This document shows, piece after piece, positions 52,086-63,538 of a DNA stretch of 64,000 bases (its first letter is position 1; the number at the start of each line of letters is the position of its first letter). A program made the position numbers and the translations under genes. The notes beneath the pieces are model-generated. The model searched no databases. It saw nothing but the letters and a program-made list of their open reading frames with translations, and was not told the DNA's origin. The stretch comes from JACCZX01 sp963786295 (GTDB taxonomy: Bacteria > Pseudomonadota > Gammaproteobacteria > Burkholderiales > Burkholderiaceae_F): NCBI GenBank assembly GCA_963786295.1, contig CAWAYV010000006.1, positions 1 through 64,000 of the forward strand. The letters are read 5' to 3'.

Positions 52086-53007
52086 ATGTCTCATTCTTCA
52101 CTTATCAGGCGATTTACCTCGGCATTTCTGTGCTTTGCGCTGCTTCCATTGGCGTGGGTCGGCGACAGTGATGCGCAAACGAGCGATCGGCGCGGGTTCT
52201 TATGGGAAGTGCGCAAAGGCAAGCAAGTGGCGTGGCTGTTGGGCACGATTCATGTCGGGCGCCCCGAGTTTTATCCGTTGCCGGCTTCACGGCTGACGCA
52301 GGTGCAGCGCGCCGACGCCATCGTGCTCGAGGCCGATATTTCGGATACTGCACGCGCGATCGCGGCCACGCAGAAATACGCGCTCTACGCCGAAGGAACA
52401 CCCGGACTCGAAACGCGATTGACTCCGGAGCTGCGGCAACGGATCGAATCCGTGTTGGCGCGCAATCAGCTCGATCTGGCGCCGATGATGCGCATGAAGC
52501 CTTGGATGCTGGCCAATGTGCTGGCGTTGTTCGAGGCGGCGCAGGCGGGCTATGTGCCGGCGCTGTCGGTCGAGGCTTATCTGCTGCGGGTGGCCAAGAC
52601 CGATAGCAAGCCGATTTTGGAATTCGAAGGCATCGAGCAGCAGTTCGAACTGTTCGAGAAGGCACCTTGGGCGACGCAGATCTCGTTTCTGGAAGAGGCG
52701 CTGAAAGCGGTTGAATCGCGTAGCGCGCGGCGCGAATTGAATCGAATCGTGCAGGCGTGGGAGACGGCGGACCGCGCGTCGCTCGAACGCCTACTCGCAG
52801 AAATGAGCGCGCAATCGTCGGTCGGCTCGCGCTTTACCGTCGACACGATTTTGCTGGGCCGCCATCCGCAGATGGTGCGCAAGATCGAGACGATGATGGC
52901 CGAGCGGCAAGTCGTACGTGTTCGCAGTCGGTGCGCTGCACTTGGTTGGACCGCAAGGGTTGGTCGAGTTGTTACGTGCGCGCGGCTACACGGTCATTGA
53001 GCGGTGA
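52086..53007 (+). CDS. TraB/GumN family protein, frameshifted near 52910
   Basis: About 305 residues with a signal peptide (FTSAFLCFALLPLAWVGDSD). Family motifs are LLGTIHVGRPEFYPLP (GxxH), DAIVLEADISD (Glu) and, after one indel, VGALHLVGPQGLVELLRARG (second GxxH). TraB/GumN proteins are predicted metal-dependent peptidases of the Tiki fold. The true stop at 53007 overlaps the converging dioxygenase by 36 bases. Confidence 0.88.
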
Positions 53008-53856
53008 TTCGCCGCGCTGTGAATCCTTGATAGCGCGCGCCTGCGGCGAAAACACGTAGGCGTCCATCGCCAGCACACCACTGTCGACGCCCGCGTCAAG
53101 ACGTTCGACACGCGGCGGCTGCCCGTCAGCGTCGGAAGCGGCGCCGAATGCGACAAACAGCGGCATGAAGTGTTCTGGCGTCGGATGCGCGCGCGCGGCG
53201 TGCGGCGCGAGTTCGCGCCAGCGCACCAGGCGTGCGCGATCATGGTGGCGCAAAGCATCAGCAATCCATTCGCGAAACTCGGTCACGTAATCATCCGCCG
53301 CGCCGTCGGCCACCGCCCTCGAATTGCGCTGGCGCACCGTCGCCATCCAGTCACGCAGGTTGTGCGTGATGTGTCCGGAGCCGATGATCAGCACGCCTTC
53401 ACGCGTCAGCGGCGCCAACGCCGCGCCGAGACGCAAATGATGGGCGGCATCGAGCGAAGGTTGAATCGACACCTGCACCACCGGAACATCGGCATCTGGA
53501 AACATGCGGCGCAGCGGTACCCATGCGCCGTGGTCGAGGCCGCGACACGCATTGGCCGTGGCCGATAAGCCGCTCGACTGCAGCAACCGGATTGCGCGTT
53601 CGGCGACGTCCGGCGCCCCCGGCGCCGGGTAGCTGATCTTGTAGAGCTCCGGCGGAAATCCACCGAAGTCGTGAATCGTCTCGGGCTGCCGCGCAGTAGA
53701 AAGCATCGGCAACTCGGTTTCCCAGTGTGCCGATGCAATCAAGACAGCCGATGGCCGCGGCAACGTGCGGCCCAGTTCTGCCCACACGGCGCCGGCGCGC
53801 CCGGCATCGATCGCGTGCATCGGCGAGCCATGCGAGACGAAGACGGTCGGCAACAT
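52972..53856 (-). CDS. DODA-type (YgiD) extradiol ring-cleavage dioxygenase
   Basis: 294 residues of the class III extradiol family. Seen: MLPTVFVSHGSPMHAID (metal His), LIASAHWETE (second His), GLDHGAWVPLRRMFPDADVP (catalytic His region) and IIGSGHITHNLRDW. It opens catechol-type rings such as 4,5-DOPA, using Zn or Fe. It is immediately downstream of a beta-class GST (3 bases), so it may serve aromatic breakdown. The convergent TraB gene overlaps its 3' end. Confidence 0.93.
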   Translation of the reverse strand: MLPTVFVSHGSPMHAIDAGRAGAVWAELGRTLPRPSAVLIASAHWETELPMLSTARQPETIHDFGGFPPELYKISYPAPGAPDVAERAIRLLQSSGLSATANACRGLDHGAWVPLRRMFPDADVPVVQVSIQPSLDAAHHLRLGAALAPLTREGVLIIGSGHITHNLRDWMATVRQRNSRAVADGAADDYVTEFREWIADALRHHDRARLVRWRELAPHAARAHPTPEHFMPLFVAFGAASDADGQPPRVERLDAGVDSGVLAMDAYVFSPQARAIKDSQRGESPLNDRVAART

Positions 53857-53859
53857 CGC

Positions 53860-54468
53860 TTACTTCACCAGCCCTTCGGCCTTCAGTGCTTCCTGCACGG
53901 AAGGTCGTGCAGCGACACGCTTCATATAGCTTTGCAATACTGGCCAGCGAGCCATATCGACGCCGGTCGATTTCGCCCAATTCGTCACGGTAAACAGATA
54001 GGCATCGGCCACGGTGAAAGTCGATCCGGTCAAGTAGTCCTTGTCGCCGAGTTGCTGTGCGATCCAGTCATAGCGTTTGGCGAGTTTCTCGCGCTGCTTG
54101 GTCTTGACTTCATCGAGCGTACTCGGATCGAACAGCGGCGAAAACTGTTTGTGCAGCTCGGTTGAAATGAAGTTGAGCCACTCCTGCAGTTGGTAACGTG
54201 CGAACGTTCCGTTCGCCGGCGCGAGCTTCGCGGCCGGCGCCTGGTCGGCGATGTATTGCACGATCGCGGGACCTTCAGTCAGACGCGTGCCGTCGTCAAG
54301 CTCAAGCACCGGAACGTAGCCTTTCGGATTGACGGCGTAGAAGTCGCTACCGCCGTCGAACTGATGCGCCTTCAGGTTGACCTTAACCGGAGTGAACGCG
54401 AGGCCGGCCTCGCGCAGCACGATGTGAGGCGAGAGCGAGCAGGCGCCCGGTGAAAAGTAGAGTTTCAT
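53860..54468 (-). CDS. beta-class glutathione S-transferase
   Basis: 202 residues. MKLYFSPGACSLSPHIVLRE has the Cys10 characteristic of bacterial beta-class GSTs; VPVLELDDG (cis-Pro) and LTEGPAIVQYIAD bind glutathione; the C-terminal helical domain has FTVADAYLFTVTNWAK (N-capping box). It detoxifies electrophiles. In one run with the DODA-type dioxygenase and DoxX. Confidence 0.95.
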   Translation of the reverse strand: MKLYFSPGACSLSPHIVLREAGLAFTPVKVNLKAHQFDGGSDFYAVNPKGYVPVLELDDGTRLTEGPAIVQYIADQAPAAKLAPANGTFARYQLQEWLNFISTELHKQFSPLFDPSTLDEVKTKQREKLAKRYDWIAQQLGDKDYLTGSTFTVADAYLFTVTNWAKSTGVDMARWPVLQSYMKRVAARPSVQEALKAEGLVK

Positions 54469-54486
54469 TGCAGTCCTCTAAAGTTT

Positions 54487-54928
54487 TTAAGCGACACGCA
54501 GGCGCGCGACGGGTTTGGCATTGAACACCGACGACAGCGCATACGCTCCGTTGCCAAGCAAGACCTGTACGAGGGCCGCAACGGTGAGGAACGCCGGATA
54601 CTCCCAGCCGCCTTTAGGCGCGGTAAACAGCCACCCGTTGGACGCGTGTACCCATGTGGCTCCCAGCAGCACCGGTATCAACAGCGCAGCCACCCAGCGC
54701 GTTCCGATGCCAAGGACCAGCATCGCTCCGCCGACTAACTCGGCGCGCGAAGGTGACGTACGCCAGTATTCCGGGCAGACCGAGCGATTCAAAGAACTGC
54801 ACCGTTCCAGGTAGCGTGAATACAAACACTTTCAGTAATGCATGCGCAATGAACATTGCGCCGAGCGCTATTCGTAACGTCAAAGCTGCGTAGGGCGCTG
54901 TGCGACTGTCGATCATCGATTGCCTCAT
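54487..54928 (-). CDS. DoxX family membrane protein, frameshifted near 54745
   Basis: Four hydrophobic helices: LRIALGAMFIAHALLKVFVF, (frameshift), AELVGGAMLVLGIGTRWVAA, LLIPVLLGATWVHASNGWLF and LTVAALVQVLLGNGAYALSS. About 145 residues, matching DoxX/DoxD-like proteins. The start is MRQSMIDSRTAPYAALT at 54928. It often accompanies redox genes and LysR regulators; the divergent LysR gene is at 55028. Confidence 0.9.
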
Positions 54929-55027
54929 ATAGAGTTGATTGGACTGGCTGCAATCTAGACGTCCTCACGATCGAGACAAAGATGCCTCGGCGCAAATGTT
55001 CATCCCGAAATACGGGAGAATTGCCCA

Positions 55028-55931
55028 ATGGATCGCTGGTCTGCGATGCAATCGTTCGTGCGCGTGGTCGAGAGCGGCAGCTTTGTCGCTGCCGCTGAGC
55101 GCCTCGGCACGTCGACGTCATCGCTGTCGCGCCAGATCGCGGATCTCGAGCAGCATCTGGGTGCTCGCCTGCTCAATCGCACGACGCGCAGACTCTCGCT
55201 GACCGAAAGCGGCCAGGCGTTTTACGAGCGCTCGGTGGCGTTGCTAAGTGACCTAGCCGAAGCGGAGTCGATCGTCGGACAGGCGGCAGTGGCACCGCGT
55301 GGCACTTTGCGCCTGACGTGTTCGTACAACATGGCTGAAAAGCGCGTTGCACCCGCGATTGCCGCCTTCGTGGAACGCTATCCGGACGTGAAGTTCGACG
55401 TCGTCGTGTCCGATCGCCTGGTCGATTTGATCGACGAGGGCTTCGACTTGGCGATCCGTGTCGGGCAGGTGGGCAGCGACCGGCTGGTCGCGCGCCGCCT
55501 GGGATCGATGCAGCTGATCGCCTGTGCGGCTCCGGCCTATCTGGAGCGGCGCGGCAGCCCGGCGGTGCCCGCGGATCTGGCCGCGCACAACGTGCTGACG
55601 TACGCGTACGCAAGCGCGCCGCGCAGCTGGCGCTTTGCCGATTCGTCCGGGCAGCACCATGACGTGCGTGTGACGGGCAGCCTGCACGCGAACAGCGGCG
55701 ACGCACTCGCGGCGGCCGCGATTGCCGGGACTGGGGATCGTGTGCGAGCCCGATTTTCTGGTGGGAGGCGCGCTCAACGACGGCCGGCTGGTGCGCGTGT
55801 TGCCAGGCTTCGAAGCAATGCGCGGCGACATCTGGGCTGTTTATCCGAGCCACCGGCACCTGTCGCTGAAAGTGCGGTTGTTCGTCGATCACATCAAGCA
55901 GTGGTTCGATCCGGACAGCGATCGTAAGTAG
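55028..55931 (+). CDS. LysR-family transcriptional regulator, frameshifted near 55725
   Basis: About 300 residues. The winged helix-turn-helix is at the N terminus (FVRVVESGSFVAAAERLGTS, STSSLSRQIADLEQHLGARL). The effector domain follows (LDLAIRVG-type FDLAIRVGQVGSDRLVARRL), and after one indel ends with GGALNDGRLVRVLPGFEAMR to 55931. It is divergent from the DoxX-GST-dioxygenase genes and probably controls them. Confidence 0.92.
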
Positions 55932-56010
55932 TTGGGCGCCTCTAGCCACCGGGTTGACTGCCGTCGCCGGCTCTGAAATAGTACGACCGTTCGATTTTTA
56001 TCCCTCCCCG

Positions 56011-56646
56011 ATGTCAGATTCCGCCAGCTCTATTGCCTTTCCGCTCGCCCCCCGCAAGGGCGACCTGACGCGCGCGGCAATTGTCGAGGCGGCACTTTTG
56101 GCGGCCAGCCGCGATGGGCTCGAAGGTCTGACGATCGGCACACTGGCCGATTCGATGCAGATGAGCAAGAGCGGCGTGTTTGCGCACTTCGGCTCGCGCG
56201 AAGAGTTGCAGCTGGCGGTACTGAAGGCGTACGTACAACGCTTTGTCGACGAAGTGCTGCGGCCCGCGGTTAAAAAGCCGCGCGGATTGCCGCGGCTTGA
56301 AGCGATTCTGCAGCGCTGGGTCGCATTTTTGGCGCGCGAAATGACGCGCGGATGCATCATGATTGCCGGCGCGGTCGAGTACGACGATGTCCCCGGTCCG
56401 CAACGCGACGAAATGGTCGCGATCATCACCGGCTGGAAGCGCGAGCTGATAAAGGCGATCCGGCAGGCGGTATCCGAAGGCCATCTGAAGCCTCGCATCG
56501 ATGCGCACCAACTGGTGTTTGAGATTTACGGCCTGATGCTCGCAATGCATCAGGACGCCCGCTTGCTGCGTTCGGCCGACAGCGCAAAGCGCGCGCGTCG
56601 CGGTCTGCGCCGCTTGATCGACGCGCGTGCGCCGCCGCTGAACTAA
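56011..56646 (+). CDS. TetR-family transcriptional regulator
   Basis: 211 residues from ATG 56011. The N-terminal helix-turn-helix is ALLAASRDGLEGLTIGTLAD, SMQMSKSGVFAHFGSREELQ. The C-terminal ligand domain is TetR_C-like (WVAFLAREMTRGCIMIAGAV). It heads the beta-oxidation genes and ends 53 bases before the acyl-CoA dehydrogenase; fatty-acyl-CoA-responsive repression is likely. Confidence 0.93.
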   Translation: MSDSASSIAFPLAPRKGDLTRAAIVEAALLAASRDGLEGLTIGTLADSMQMSKSGVFAHFGSREELQLAVLKAYVQRFVDEVLRPAVKKPRGLPRLEAILQRWVAFLAREMTRGCIMIAGAVEYDDVPGPQRDEMVAIITGWKRELIKAIRQAVSEGHLKPRIDAHQLVFEIYGLMLAMHQDARLLRSADSAKRARRGLRRLIDARAPPLN

Positions 56647-56698
56647 ACGTCGCGAGTGCACAGCGACGCGAAGCGTCGCGTACACGAGCGGCGAAGTA

Positions 56699-58510
56699 AT
56701 GCCGATTTACAAAGCCCCGTTTCGCGACCAGCAATTTGTGATGCACGAAGTTCTCGGCGCTGTCGACATGTTGCGGCCGCTTTCGCGCTACGCAGACCTC
56801 GATGCCGATACGCTGAATCAGGTGATCGAAGAGGCCGGCAAGTTTTGCGAAGAACTGTTGTTGCCGGTCAATCAGTCGGGCGATGCCGAAGGCTGTACCT
56901 ACGACGTCGCGTCCCGATCGGTGAAAACCCCGCGCGGCTTCAAGGAAGCGTACGACGCGTTTTGCGCGGCGGGGTGGCCCGGATTGGCGGGCGAAACAGA
57001 ATACGGCGGCCAGGGACTGCCGCACCTGCTGCAGATCGCGTTTTATGAGATGCAGTATTCGACCAATCAGGCGTGGGCGATGTATCCGGGGCTGACGATC
57101 GGCGCCACCGAGTGCTTGCTGCTGCACGGGAACGAGGAGCAAAAGAATCTTTATCTGCCGAAGCTCACGTCCGGGAAAGTGGGCCGGCACAATGTGCCTG
57201 ACCGAGCCGCACTGCGGTACCGACTTGGGCATGTTGCGCACGCGAGCCGAGCCGCAGGCCGATGGCAGTTATCGCCTGACCGGCGCAAAGATTTTCATCT
57301 CGTCCGGCGAGCACGACCTGACCGAGAACATCGTGCACCTGGTGCTCGCGCGATTGCCGGATGCACCGCAAGGCACGAAGGGCATTTCGCTGTTTATCGT
57401 GCCGAAGTTCTTGCCGGAAGGCACGGGTGCGGACGCGAAACTCGGCGCGCGCAACGGCTTGTACTGCGGCGGCATCGAACACAAGATGGGCATTCACGGC
57501 AATGCGACTTGCCAGATCAACATGGATCAGGCGACCGGCTGGTTGATCGGTGCGCCGAACAAAGGCCTTAACGCGATGTTTACGATGATGAACGGCGCGC
57601 GGCTCGGCGTCGGCGTTCAAGGTCTCGGGTTGAACGAGGTGGCGTATCAAAACGCCGCGGCGTACGCGAAAGAACGTATTCAGGGCCGCTCGCTATCGGG
57701 CGTGAAAGCGCCCGACAAGCCCGCGGATCCGATCATCGTGCACGCCGACGTGCGCCGCATGTTGCTGACGGCGCGCGCGTACGCCGAGGGCGGCCGTGCG
57801 TTCGCCTACTGGGTCGCGCTAATGGCCGACCTACAGTTTCATCATCCCGATGAGCAGCAGAGGAAATTCGCCGCCGACATGATGGCGCTGATGACGCCAA
57901 TCGTGAAAGCATTCATGACCGACAACGGCTTTGAGTGCGCGTCCGAATGCCTTGGCGTGCTCGGTGGCCATGGCTACGTCCGCGAATGGGGCATGGAGCA
58001 ATTCGTGCGCGATGCGCGCATCAACATGATTTACGAAGGCACCAACACGATCCAGTCGCTCGATCTGCTCGGGCGCAAGGTGTTGATGGACAACGGCGCG
58101 CGGCTGAAAGCATTCGGCAAGTTGATCACCGATTTCATCGAGGAAAACGGCACCGCGAGCGAGATGAGCGAGTTCGTCACGCCGCTGGCGGACCTGGGCG
58201 ACAAGGTGACGAAGCTGACGACCGAAATCGGCATGAAGGCGTTTGCCAACCAGGACGAAGCCGGCGGTGCGGCGGTCGACTATTTGCGCATCGTCGGACA
58301 CCTGGTGTACGCGTATTTCTGGGCGCGGATGGCCAAGGTTGCGCTGGCGCGCATCAAGGCCGATGGCGATCGGTCGATCCGTTTTATCGCAACAAGTTGA
58401 CGGTCGCGCGCTTTTACTTCGAGCGGCTGCTGCCCGAGACGGCGGCTCGTATTCGATCAGCGCGATCGGGTGTCAAGAATTTGATGGAACTACCTGCCGA
58501 AGCGTTTTAG
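56699..58510 (+). CDS. acyl-CoA dehydrogenase (long, DmdC/FadE5 type), two frameshifts
   Basis: About 600 residues, longer than the classic 380 because of an N-terminal extension (MPIYKAPFRDQQFVMHEVLG) and a C-terminal extra domain. FAD/substrate segments: CLTEPHCGTDLGMLRTRAEP, KIFISSGEHDLTENIVHLVL; the base region ILGGHGY-like VLGGHGYVREWGMEQFVRDA and YEGTNTIQSLDLLGRK. It introduces the alpha,beta double bond in acyl-CoA. Indels near 57190 and 58375 interrupt it. Confidence 0.93.
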
Positions 58511-58525
58511 CGGTCGAGGACGAGC

Positions 58526-60948
58526 ATGAATAACTTTGTAGTGAGAAAAGTGGCGGTGCTGGGCGCTGGCGTGATGGGCGCGCAGATCGCTGCGCATTGC
58601 GTGAACGCAAAAGTGCCGGTCGTGTTGTTCGACCTGCCCGACGCCAAAGGTCCGAACAAAAACGGCATCGTGCTGCGCGCGATCGAGAACCTGAAAAAGC
58701 TGAATCCCGGCACCGCTGGGCAACAAGGACGATGCGATCTACATCCAGCCAGCCAACTACGAAGAAAATCTGGAACTGCTGCGCGGGTGCGATGTAATCA
58801 TCGAAGCGATCGCCGAGCGGATGGATTGGAAACACGATCTGTACCGCAAAGTGGCGCCGTTCGTTTCAGACAACGCGATCTTCGCGTCCAACACGTCGGG
58901 CCTGCCGATCGCAAAACTTGCCGAAGGCATGGATCAGCGATTGAAGGCGCGGTTCTGTGGCGTCCATTTTTTCAATCCGCCGCGTTACATGCACCTGGTC
59001 GAGTTGATTCCAACGCCGGCGACGCGGGCGGAAATCCTCGACGACCTCGAAACATTTCTGACCTCGACGCTTGGCAAGGGCGTCGTGCGCGCGAAGGACA
59101 CGCCGAATTTCATCGCCAACCGGGTCGGCATCTTTGGCATGCTGGCGACGATCAAGGAGGCGGAAAAATACGGCCTGTCGTTTGACGTCGTCGACGATCT
59201 GACCGGCGTGCGCCTCGGGCGCGCGAAAAGCGCGACGTTCCGCACCGCTGACGTGGTCGGGCTCGACACGATGGCGCATGTGATCAAGACGATGCAGGAC
59301 ACGCTGCCGGCATCGATCGATCCGTTCGCTGCGCACTTCGCCACACCGCCGGTGCTGAAGAGCGTTGGTTGATAAAGGCGCGCTCGGACAGAAGTCCGGC
59401 GCGGGCTTTTATCGCAAGGACGGCAAGGCGATCAAGGTGCTCGACGCTGCGAAGGGCGAGTACGTCGAAAGCAGCGGCAAAGCCGATGAGCTCGTCGGCC
59501 GTATCTTGAAGAAGAAAGACCCGGCCGAGCGACTGAAGCTGCTGCGCGAAAGCGATCATCCGCAGGCAAAGTTTCTATGGGCGATCTTTCGCGATGCGTT
59601 TCATTACATCGCTGTGCATCTTGAGGCGATCGCCGACACCGCGCGCGATGTCGATTTCGCGCTGCGCTGGGGGTTCGGTTGGTCGACCGGGCCGTTCGAA
59701 ATTTGGCAGGCTGCCGGCTGGAAGCAGGTGGCCGGATGGGTGAAGGCCGATATCGACGCGGGCGAAGCGCTATCGAACGCACCACTGCCGCGCTGGGTGT
59801 TCGAAGGTCCCGTCGTCACCGCCGGTGGAGTGCATACGCCTCAAGGCTCGTGGTCGCCGTCAAAGAAGAAGTTCGTTCCGCGCTCGACGCTTCCGGTGTA
59901 TGCGAAGCAGATCTTTCGCGCACCGTTGCTGGGCGAAGGCGCACCTTCGGCCGCGAGCGCCGGCAAGACCGTGTTCGAAGACGACTCGGTGCGTCTGTGG
60001 ACGCTCGACTCCGGTCTTGCCGCGGAAGTACTGCTGCTGTCGATCAAGACCAAGGTGCACGCGATCGGCCCGGGGGTAGTCGCCGGTTTGCTGAAAGCGA
60101 TTGACCTGGCGGAGTCGCAGTATCGCGGTCTGGTCGTCTGGTCGCCCGACGATCCGTTTTCGGTCGGCGCCGATCTGCAGGCGCTGATGCCGGTGTTCAT
60201 GTCGGGCGGAGCCAAGGCTATCGGCGTTGAAGAGAAGAAAATGCAGGACGCGTTTATGCGGCTGAAGTACGCGCAGGTACCGACTGTCGCTGCGGTCAGC
60301 GGCATGGCACTCGGTGGCGGTTGCGAACTAATCCTGCACTGTTCGAAAGCGGTCGCGTCGCTTGAAAGCTATATCGGCCTGGTCGAAGTCGGGGTCGGTT
60401 TGATCCCCGGTGCGGGCGGACTCAAAGAAGGTGCTTTGCGCGGGGCGCAGGCTGCGCAGGCGGCTGGCATGGCCGATGTGTTTCCATTCATCAAGAACTG
60501 GTTCCTGAACGCGGCGATGGCGAATGTCTCGAAGTCGGCGCTCGAAGCGAGGCAGATGGGCTATCTGCGCGGCACCGACACGATCGTGTTCAACAACTAT
60601 GAACTGCTGTGGACCGCAATTGGCCAAGCATATGCATTGCACGCAACCGGCTATCGGCCACCATTGCGACCCGCGTCGTTTGCGGTCGCCGGACGCACGG
60701 GAGTGGCGACGATCAAGGCGCAACTCGTCAACATGCGAGACGGCGGCTTTATCAGCCCGCATGACTTTTTCCTGGCGAGTGGCATCGCCGAAGTGATGTG
60801 CGGCGGCGACGTTGAATCGACCGCACAAGCCGACGAACAATGGCTGCTCGATCTCGAGCGCAAGTTCTTCATGCAACTCGTCAATCATCCGAAGTCACAG
60901 GAGCGAATGATGGGGATGATGCAGGGCGGCAAGCCGATGCGGAACTAG
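58526..60948 (+). CDS. 3-hydroxyacyl-CoA dehydrogenase/enoyl-CoA hydratase fusion, two frameshifts
   Basis: About 800 residues. The N-terminal NAD-binding domain starts VRKVAVLGAGVMGAQIAAHC (GxGxxG), with FASNTSGLPIAKLAEG and GVHFFNPPRYMHLVELIPTP. The C-terminal crotonase domain has SVGADLQALMPVFMSGG and SGMALGGGCELILHCSKAVA. The order (dehydrogenase first) is that of the single-subunit FadB/FadN type. It carries out the hydration and oxidation steps. Indels lie near 58715 and 59365. Confidence 0.93.
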
Positions 60949-61039
60949 CGTTCCGCACCGGCTCTGGCCGGATTATCGAGACGCAAAGGGGCTTGCCAGC
61001 CCCCTTGGAACCCCCGGCAAAAGAATCAGGAGCTCGAAA

Positions 61040-62240
61040 ATGGTCCGACAAGTTCAAGACGCCTTTATCGTCGCCGCGACACGCACGCCGATCGGCAGAG
61101 CGCCAAAGGGAATGTTCCGCAATACGCGCCCGGACGATTTGCTGGTGGCCGCGATCCGGTCGGTGATGTCGCAGGTGCCGAGCCTCGATCCGAAAGCGGT
61201 CGAGGATGCGATCATCGGTTGCGCAATGCCCGAAGCCGAACAGGGATTGAACGTTGCTCGAATCGCGGTGTTGCTCGCCGGCTTGCCGCACGTCGACTGG
61301 CGGTGTGACGATCAATCGCTTTTGCTCCTCGGGACTGAATGCCGTTGCAATGGCAGCCGACCGCATTCGCGTCGGCGAAGCCGACGTGATGATCGCCGGC
61401 GGCACCGAATCGATGAGCATGGTGCCGATGACCGGCAACAAGCCCGCATTTAATGCGCGCATCTTCGAGAAGGACGAGAACGTCGGCATTGCGTACGGAA
61501 TGGGGTTAACCGCGGAAAAGGTCGCCGCGCAGTGGAAGGTCACGCGCGAGGCGCAGGACCAGTTTGCTTACGACTCGCACCAGAAGGCGATTGCTGCGCA
61601 GAAGGCTGGCCACTTTGCCGACGAGATGACGACGATCGATGTGGTGGAAAAATTTCCACGTCTCGGCTCCGAAGAGCTCGACGTTCGGACACGATCCGTC
61701 AAGCTGGATGAAGGTCCGCGTGCCGACACGAGTCTTGAGGCGCTCGCCAAATTGCGGCCGGTGTTCGCCGCGAAGGGCAGCGTTACGGCGGGCAATAGCT
61801 CGCAAACGTCGGATGGCGCCGGCGCGCTAATCGTTGCCTCGGAACGCGCGGTCAAACAGTTCAGTTTGACGCCGCTCGCTCGCTTCGTCAGCTTTGCAAT
61901 CCGTGGCGTGCCGCCGGAGATCATGGGCATCGGGCCGAAATACGCGATTCCGGTGGCGCTAGAGTTGGCGGGCATTACACAGGACGATGTCGGCTGGATC
62001 GAATTGAACGAAGCGTTCGCCGCGCAGGCGCTCGCAGTCGTCAACGATCTCGGACTCGACCCAAGCAAGGTCAATCCGATGGGCGGCGCAATCGCGCTTG
62101 GCCACCCGCTCGGCGCGACCGGTGCGATCCGCTCTGCTACCGTCGTGCATGCGATGCGACGAAACAACCTCAAATACGGCATGGTCACGATGTGCGTCGG
62201 CACCGGGATGGGCGCAGCCGGGATATTTGAACGTGTGTAA
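61040..62240 (+). CDS. acetyl-CoA acyltransferase (thiolase), frameshifted near 61305
   Basis: About 400 residues. The nucleophilic Cys is in TINRFCSSGLNAVAMAADRI, and the C-terminal set is WIELNEAFAAQALAV (NEAF), GGAIALGHPLGATGAI (GHP) and TMCVGTGMGAAGIFERV (CxG). It cleaves 3-ketoacyl-CoA with CoA. A GAGCTCG-like weak RBS precedes ATG 61040. One indel separates the N-terminal 85 residues from the Cys region. Confidence 0.95.
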
Positions 62241-62252
62241 GGTGGCGTAGCC

Positions 62253-62721
62253 ATGGGTGTCGCGCAGCGCTTTTACGAAGCCTTCACCGTGCGTGACCAC
62301 TACACGATGGGATTGCTGTACGCCGAGCACGCGACCTTCAGCGACCCTGTTTTTCAGCTGTTGAATGCGAAGGGGACTCGGTTGATGTGGCAGATGCTGC
62401 TGTCGCGCGCCGAAGACGACTTCGGTATCGATGTACGACGTGCTCGAAGACGGACCTTCACGTGCAAAGGTCAATTGGGTTGCGCAATACACCTTCTCCG
62501 CCACCGGAAGGCCGGTGAAGAATCATGTGACGACCGAGATGCAGCTGGTCGCCGGCAAGATCGTGCGGCAGGAAGACACGTTCAGTCTGTGGCGCTGGTC
62601 TTCGCAAGCGCTTGGGGCAAAGGGCTCCTTGCTCGGCTGGACCCCGATTGTTCGCAACAAGATCCGCGCGCAGGCATCGGCGGCGCTGCGCGATTACGCG
62701 CGCAAGGTTGCGCCAGCCTGA
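62253..62721 (+). CDS. SnoaL-like/NTF2-fold protein, frameshifted near 62428
   Basis: MGVAQRFYEAFTVRDHYTMG and YAEHATFSDPVFQLLNAKGT match the nuclear transport factor 2-like fold; after one indel MYDVLEDGPSRAKVNWVAQY continues the curved sheet to KVAPA. About 155 residues. Small NTF2-like proteins with this sequence accompany beta-oxidation genes in many Burkholderiales; the role is unknown. Confidence 0.85.
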
Positions 62722-62751
62722 GTCAATGAGCAAAGCGGTAACCGAGTCGCG

Positions 62752-63516
62752 ATGAGCGTAGTGGGCAGCACCGTCAACGGTGTCGCGCGCATTGAGATCG
62801 CGCGGCCGGAAAAGAAAAACGCGATTACCGCAGCGATGTATCAATCAATGGCCGATGCATTGGCCGCAGCGCACGACGACTCCTCCGTCCGCGCGATCTT
62901 GATCTGCGGTCAGAAGGACATATTCACTGCCGGTAACGACCTCGAAGACTTCATGAAGAATCCGCCGGCGGATATGAACGCGCCGGTGTTTCAGTTCATG
63001 CAGGCGCTTGGCTACGCGGAGAAACCGGTGATCGCTGCGGTCAGCGGCGCTGCGGTCGGCATCGGCACGACGATGTTGATGCACTGTGATCTGGTCTATT
63101 GCGCCGACAATTCCGTTTTTTCGATGCCGTTCGTTTCGCTCGGCGTATGTCCCGAGTTTGCATCGAGCCTGTTGATACCTCTCAACGCGGGCTACCACAA
63201 GGCGGTGGAAAAGCTGCTGCTGGCAGATCCGATCTCAGCTTCCGAAGCGCTGGAAATGAAAATCGTCAACCGGATCTTGCCGCGCGACGACGTCCTTGAC
63301 TTTGCAATCAAGCAGGCGGAGCGTTTCAACCAGTTGCCGCCTGCATCTGTCCGTGCGACCAAACGCTTGTTGCGCTCGGGATGGAAAACGGTCACCGAAA
63401 AGGTCATTGCCGACGAAGCCAATTCGTTCGGGCAGATGGTGCGGAGCGCAGAGGCAAAGGAAGCGTTCACGGCGTTTTTCGAGCGCAGGAAGCCGGATTT
63501 TTCGAAATTTCCCTGA
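62752..63516 (+). CDS. enoyl-CoA hydratase/isomerase family protein
   Basis: 254 residues, one uninterrupted frame. Crotonase oxyanion-hole segments ARPEKKNAITAAMYQSM, FTAGNDLEDFM and SGAAVGIGTTMLMHCDLVYC are present. The usual second catalytic Glu position reads PEFASSLL (GVCPEFASSL), as in many isomerase-type members. It supplements the hydratase half of the fusion protein, perhaps for isomerising double bonds. Confidence 0.94.
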   Translation: MSVVGSTVNGVARIEIARPEKKNAITAAMYQSMADALAAAHDDSSVRAILICGQKDIFTAGNDLEDFMKNPPADMNAPVFQFMQALGYAEKPVIAAVSGAAVGIGTTMLMHCDLVYCADNSVFSMPFVSLGVCPEFASSLLIPLNAGYHKAVEKLLLADPISASEALEMKIVNRILPRDDVLDFAIKQAERFNQLPPASVRATKRLLRSGWKTVTEKVIADEANSFGQMVRSAEAKEAFTAFFERRKPDFSKFP

Positions 63517-63538
63517 TCTGTGATCGGGACCGATAAAA

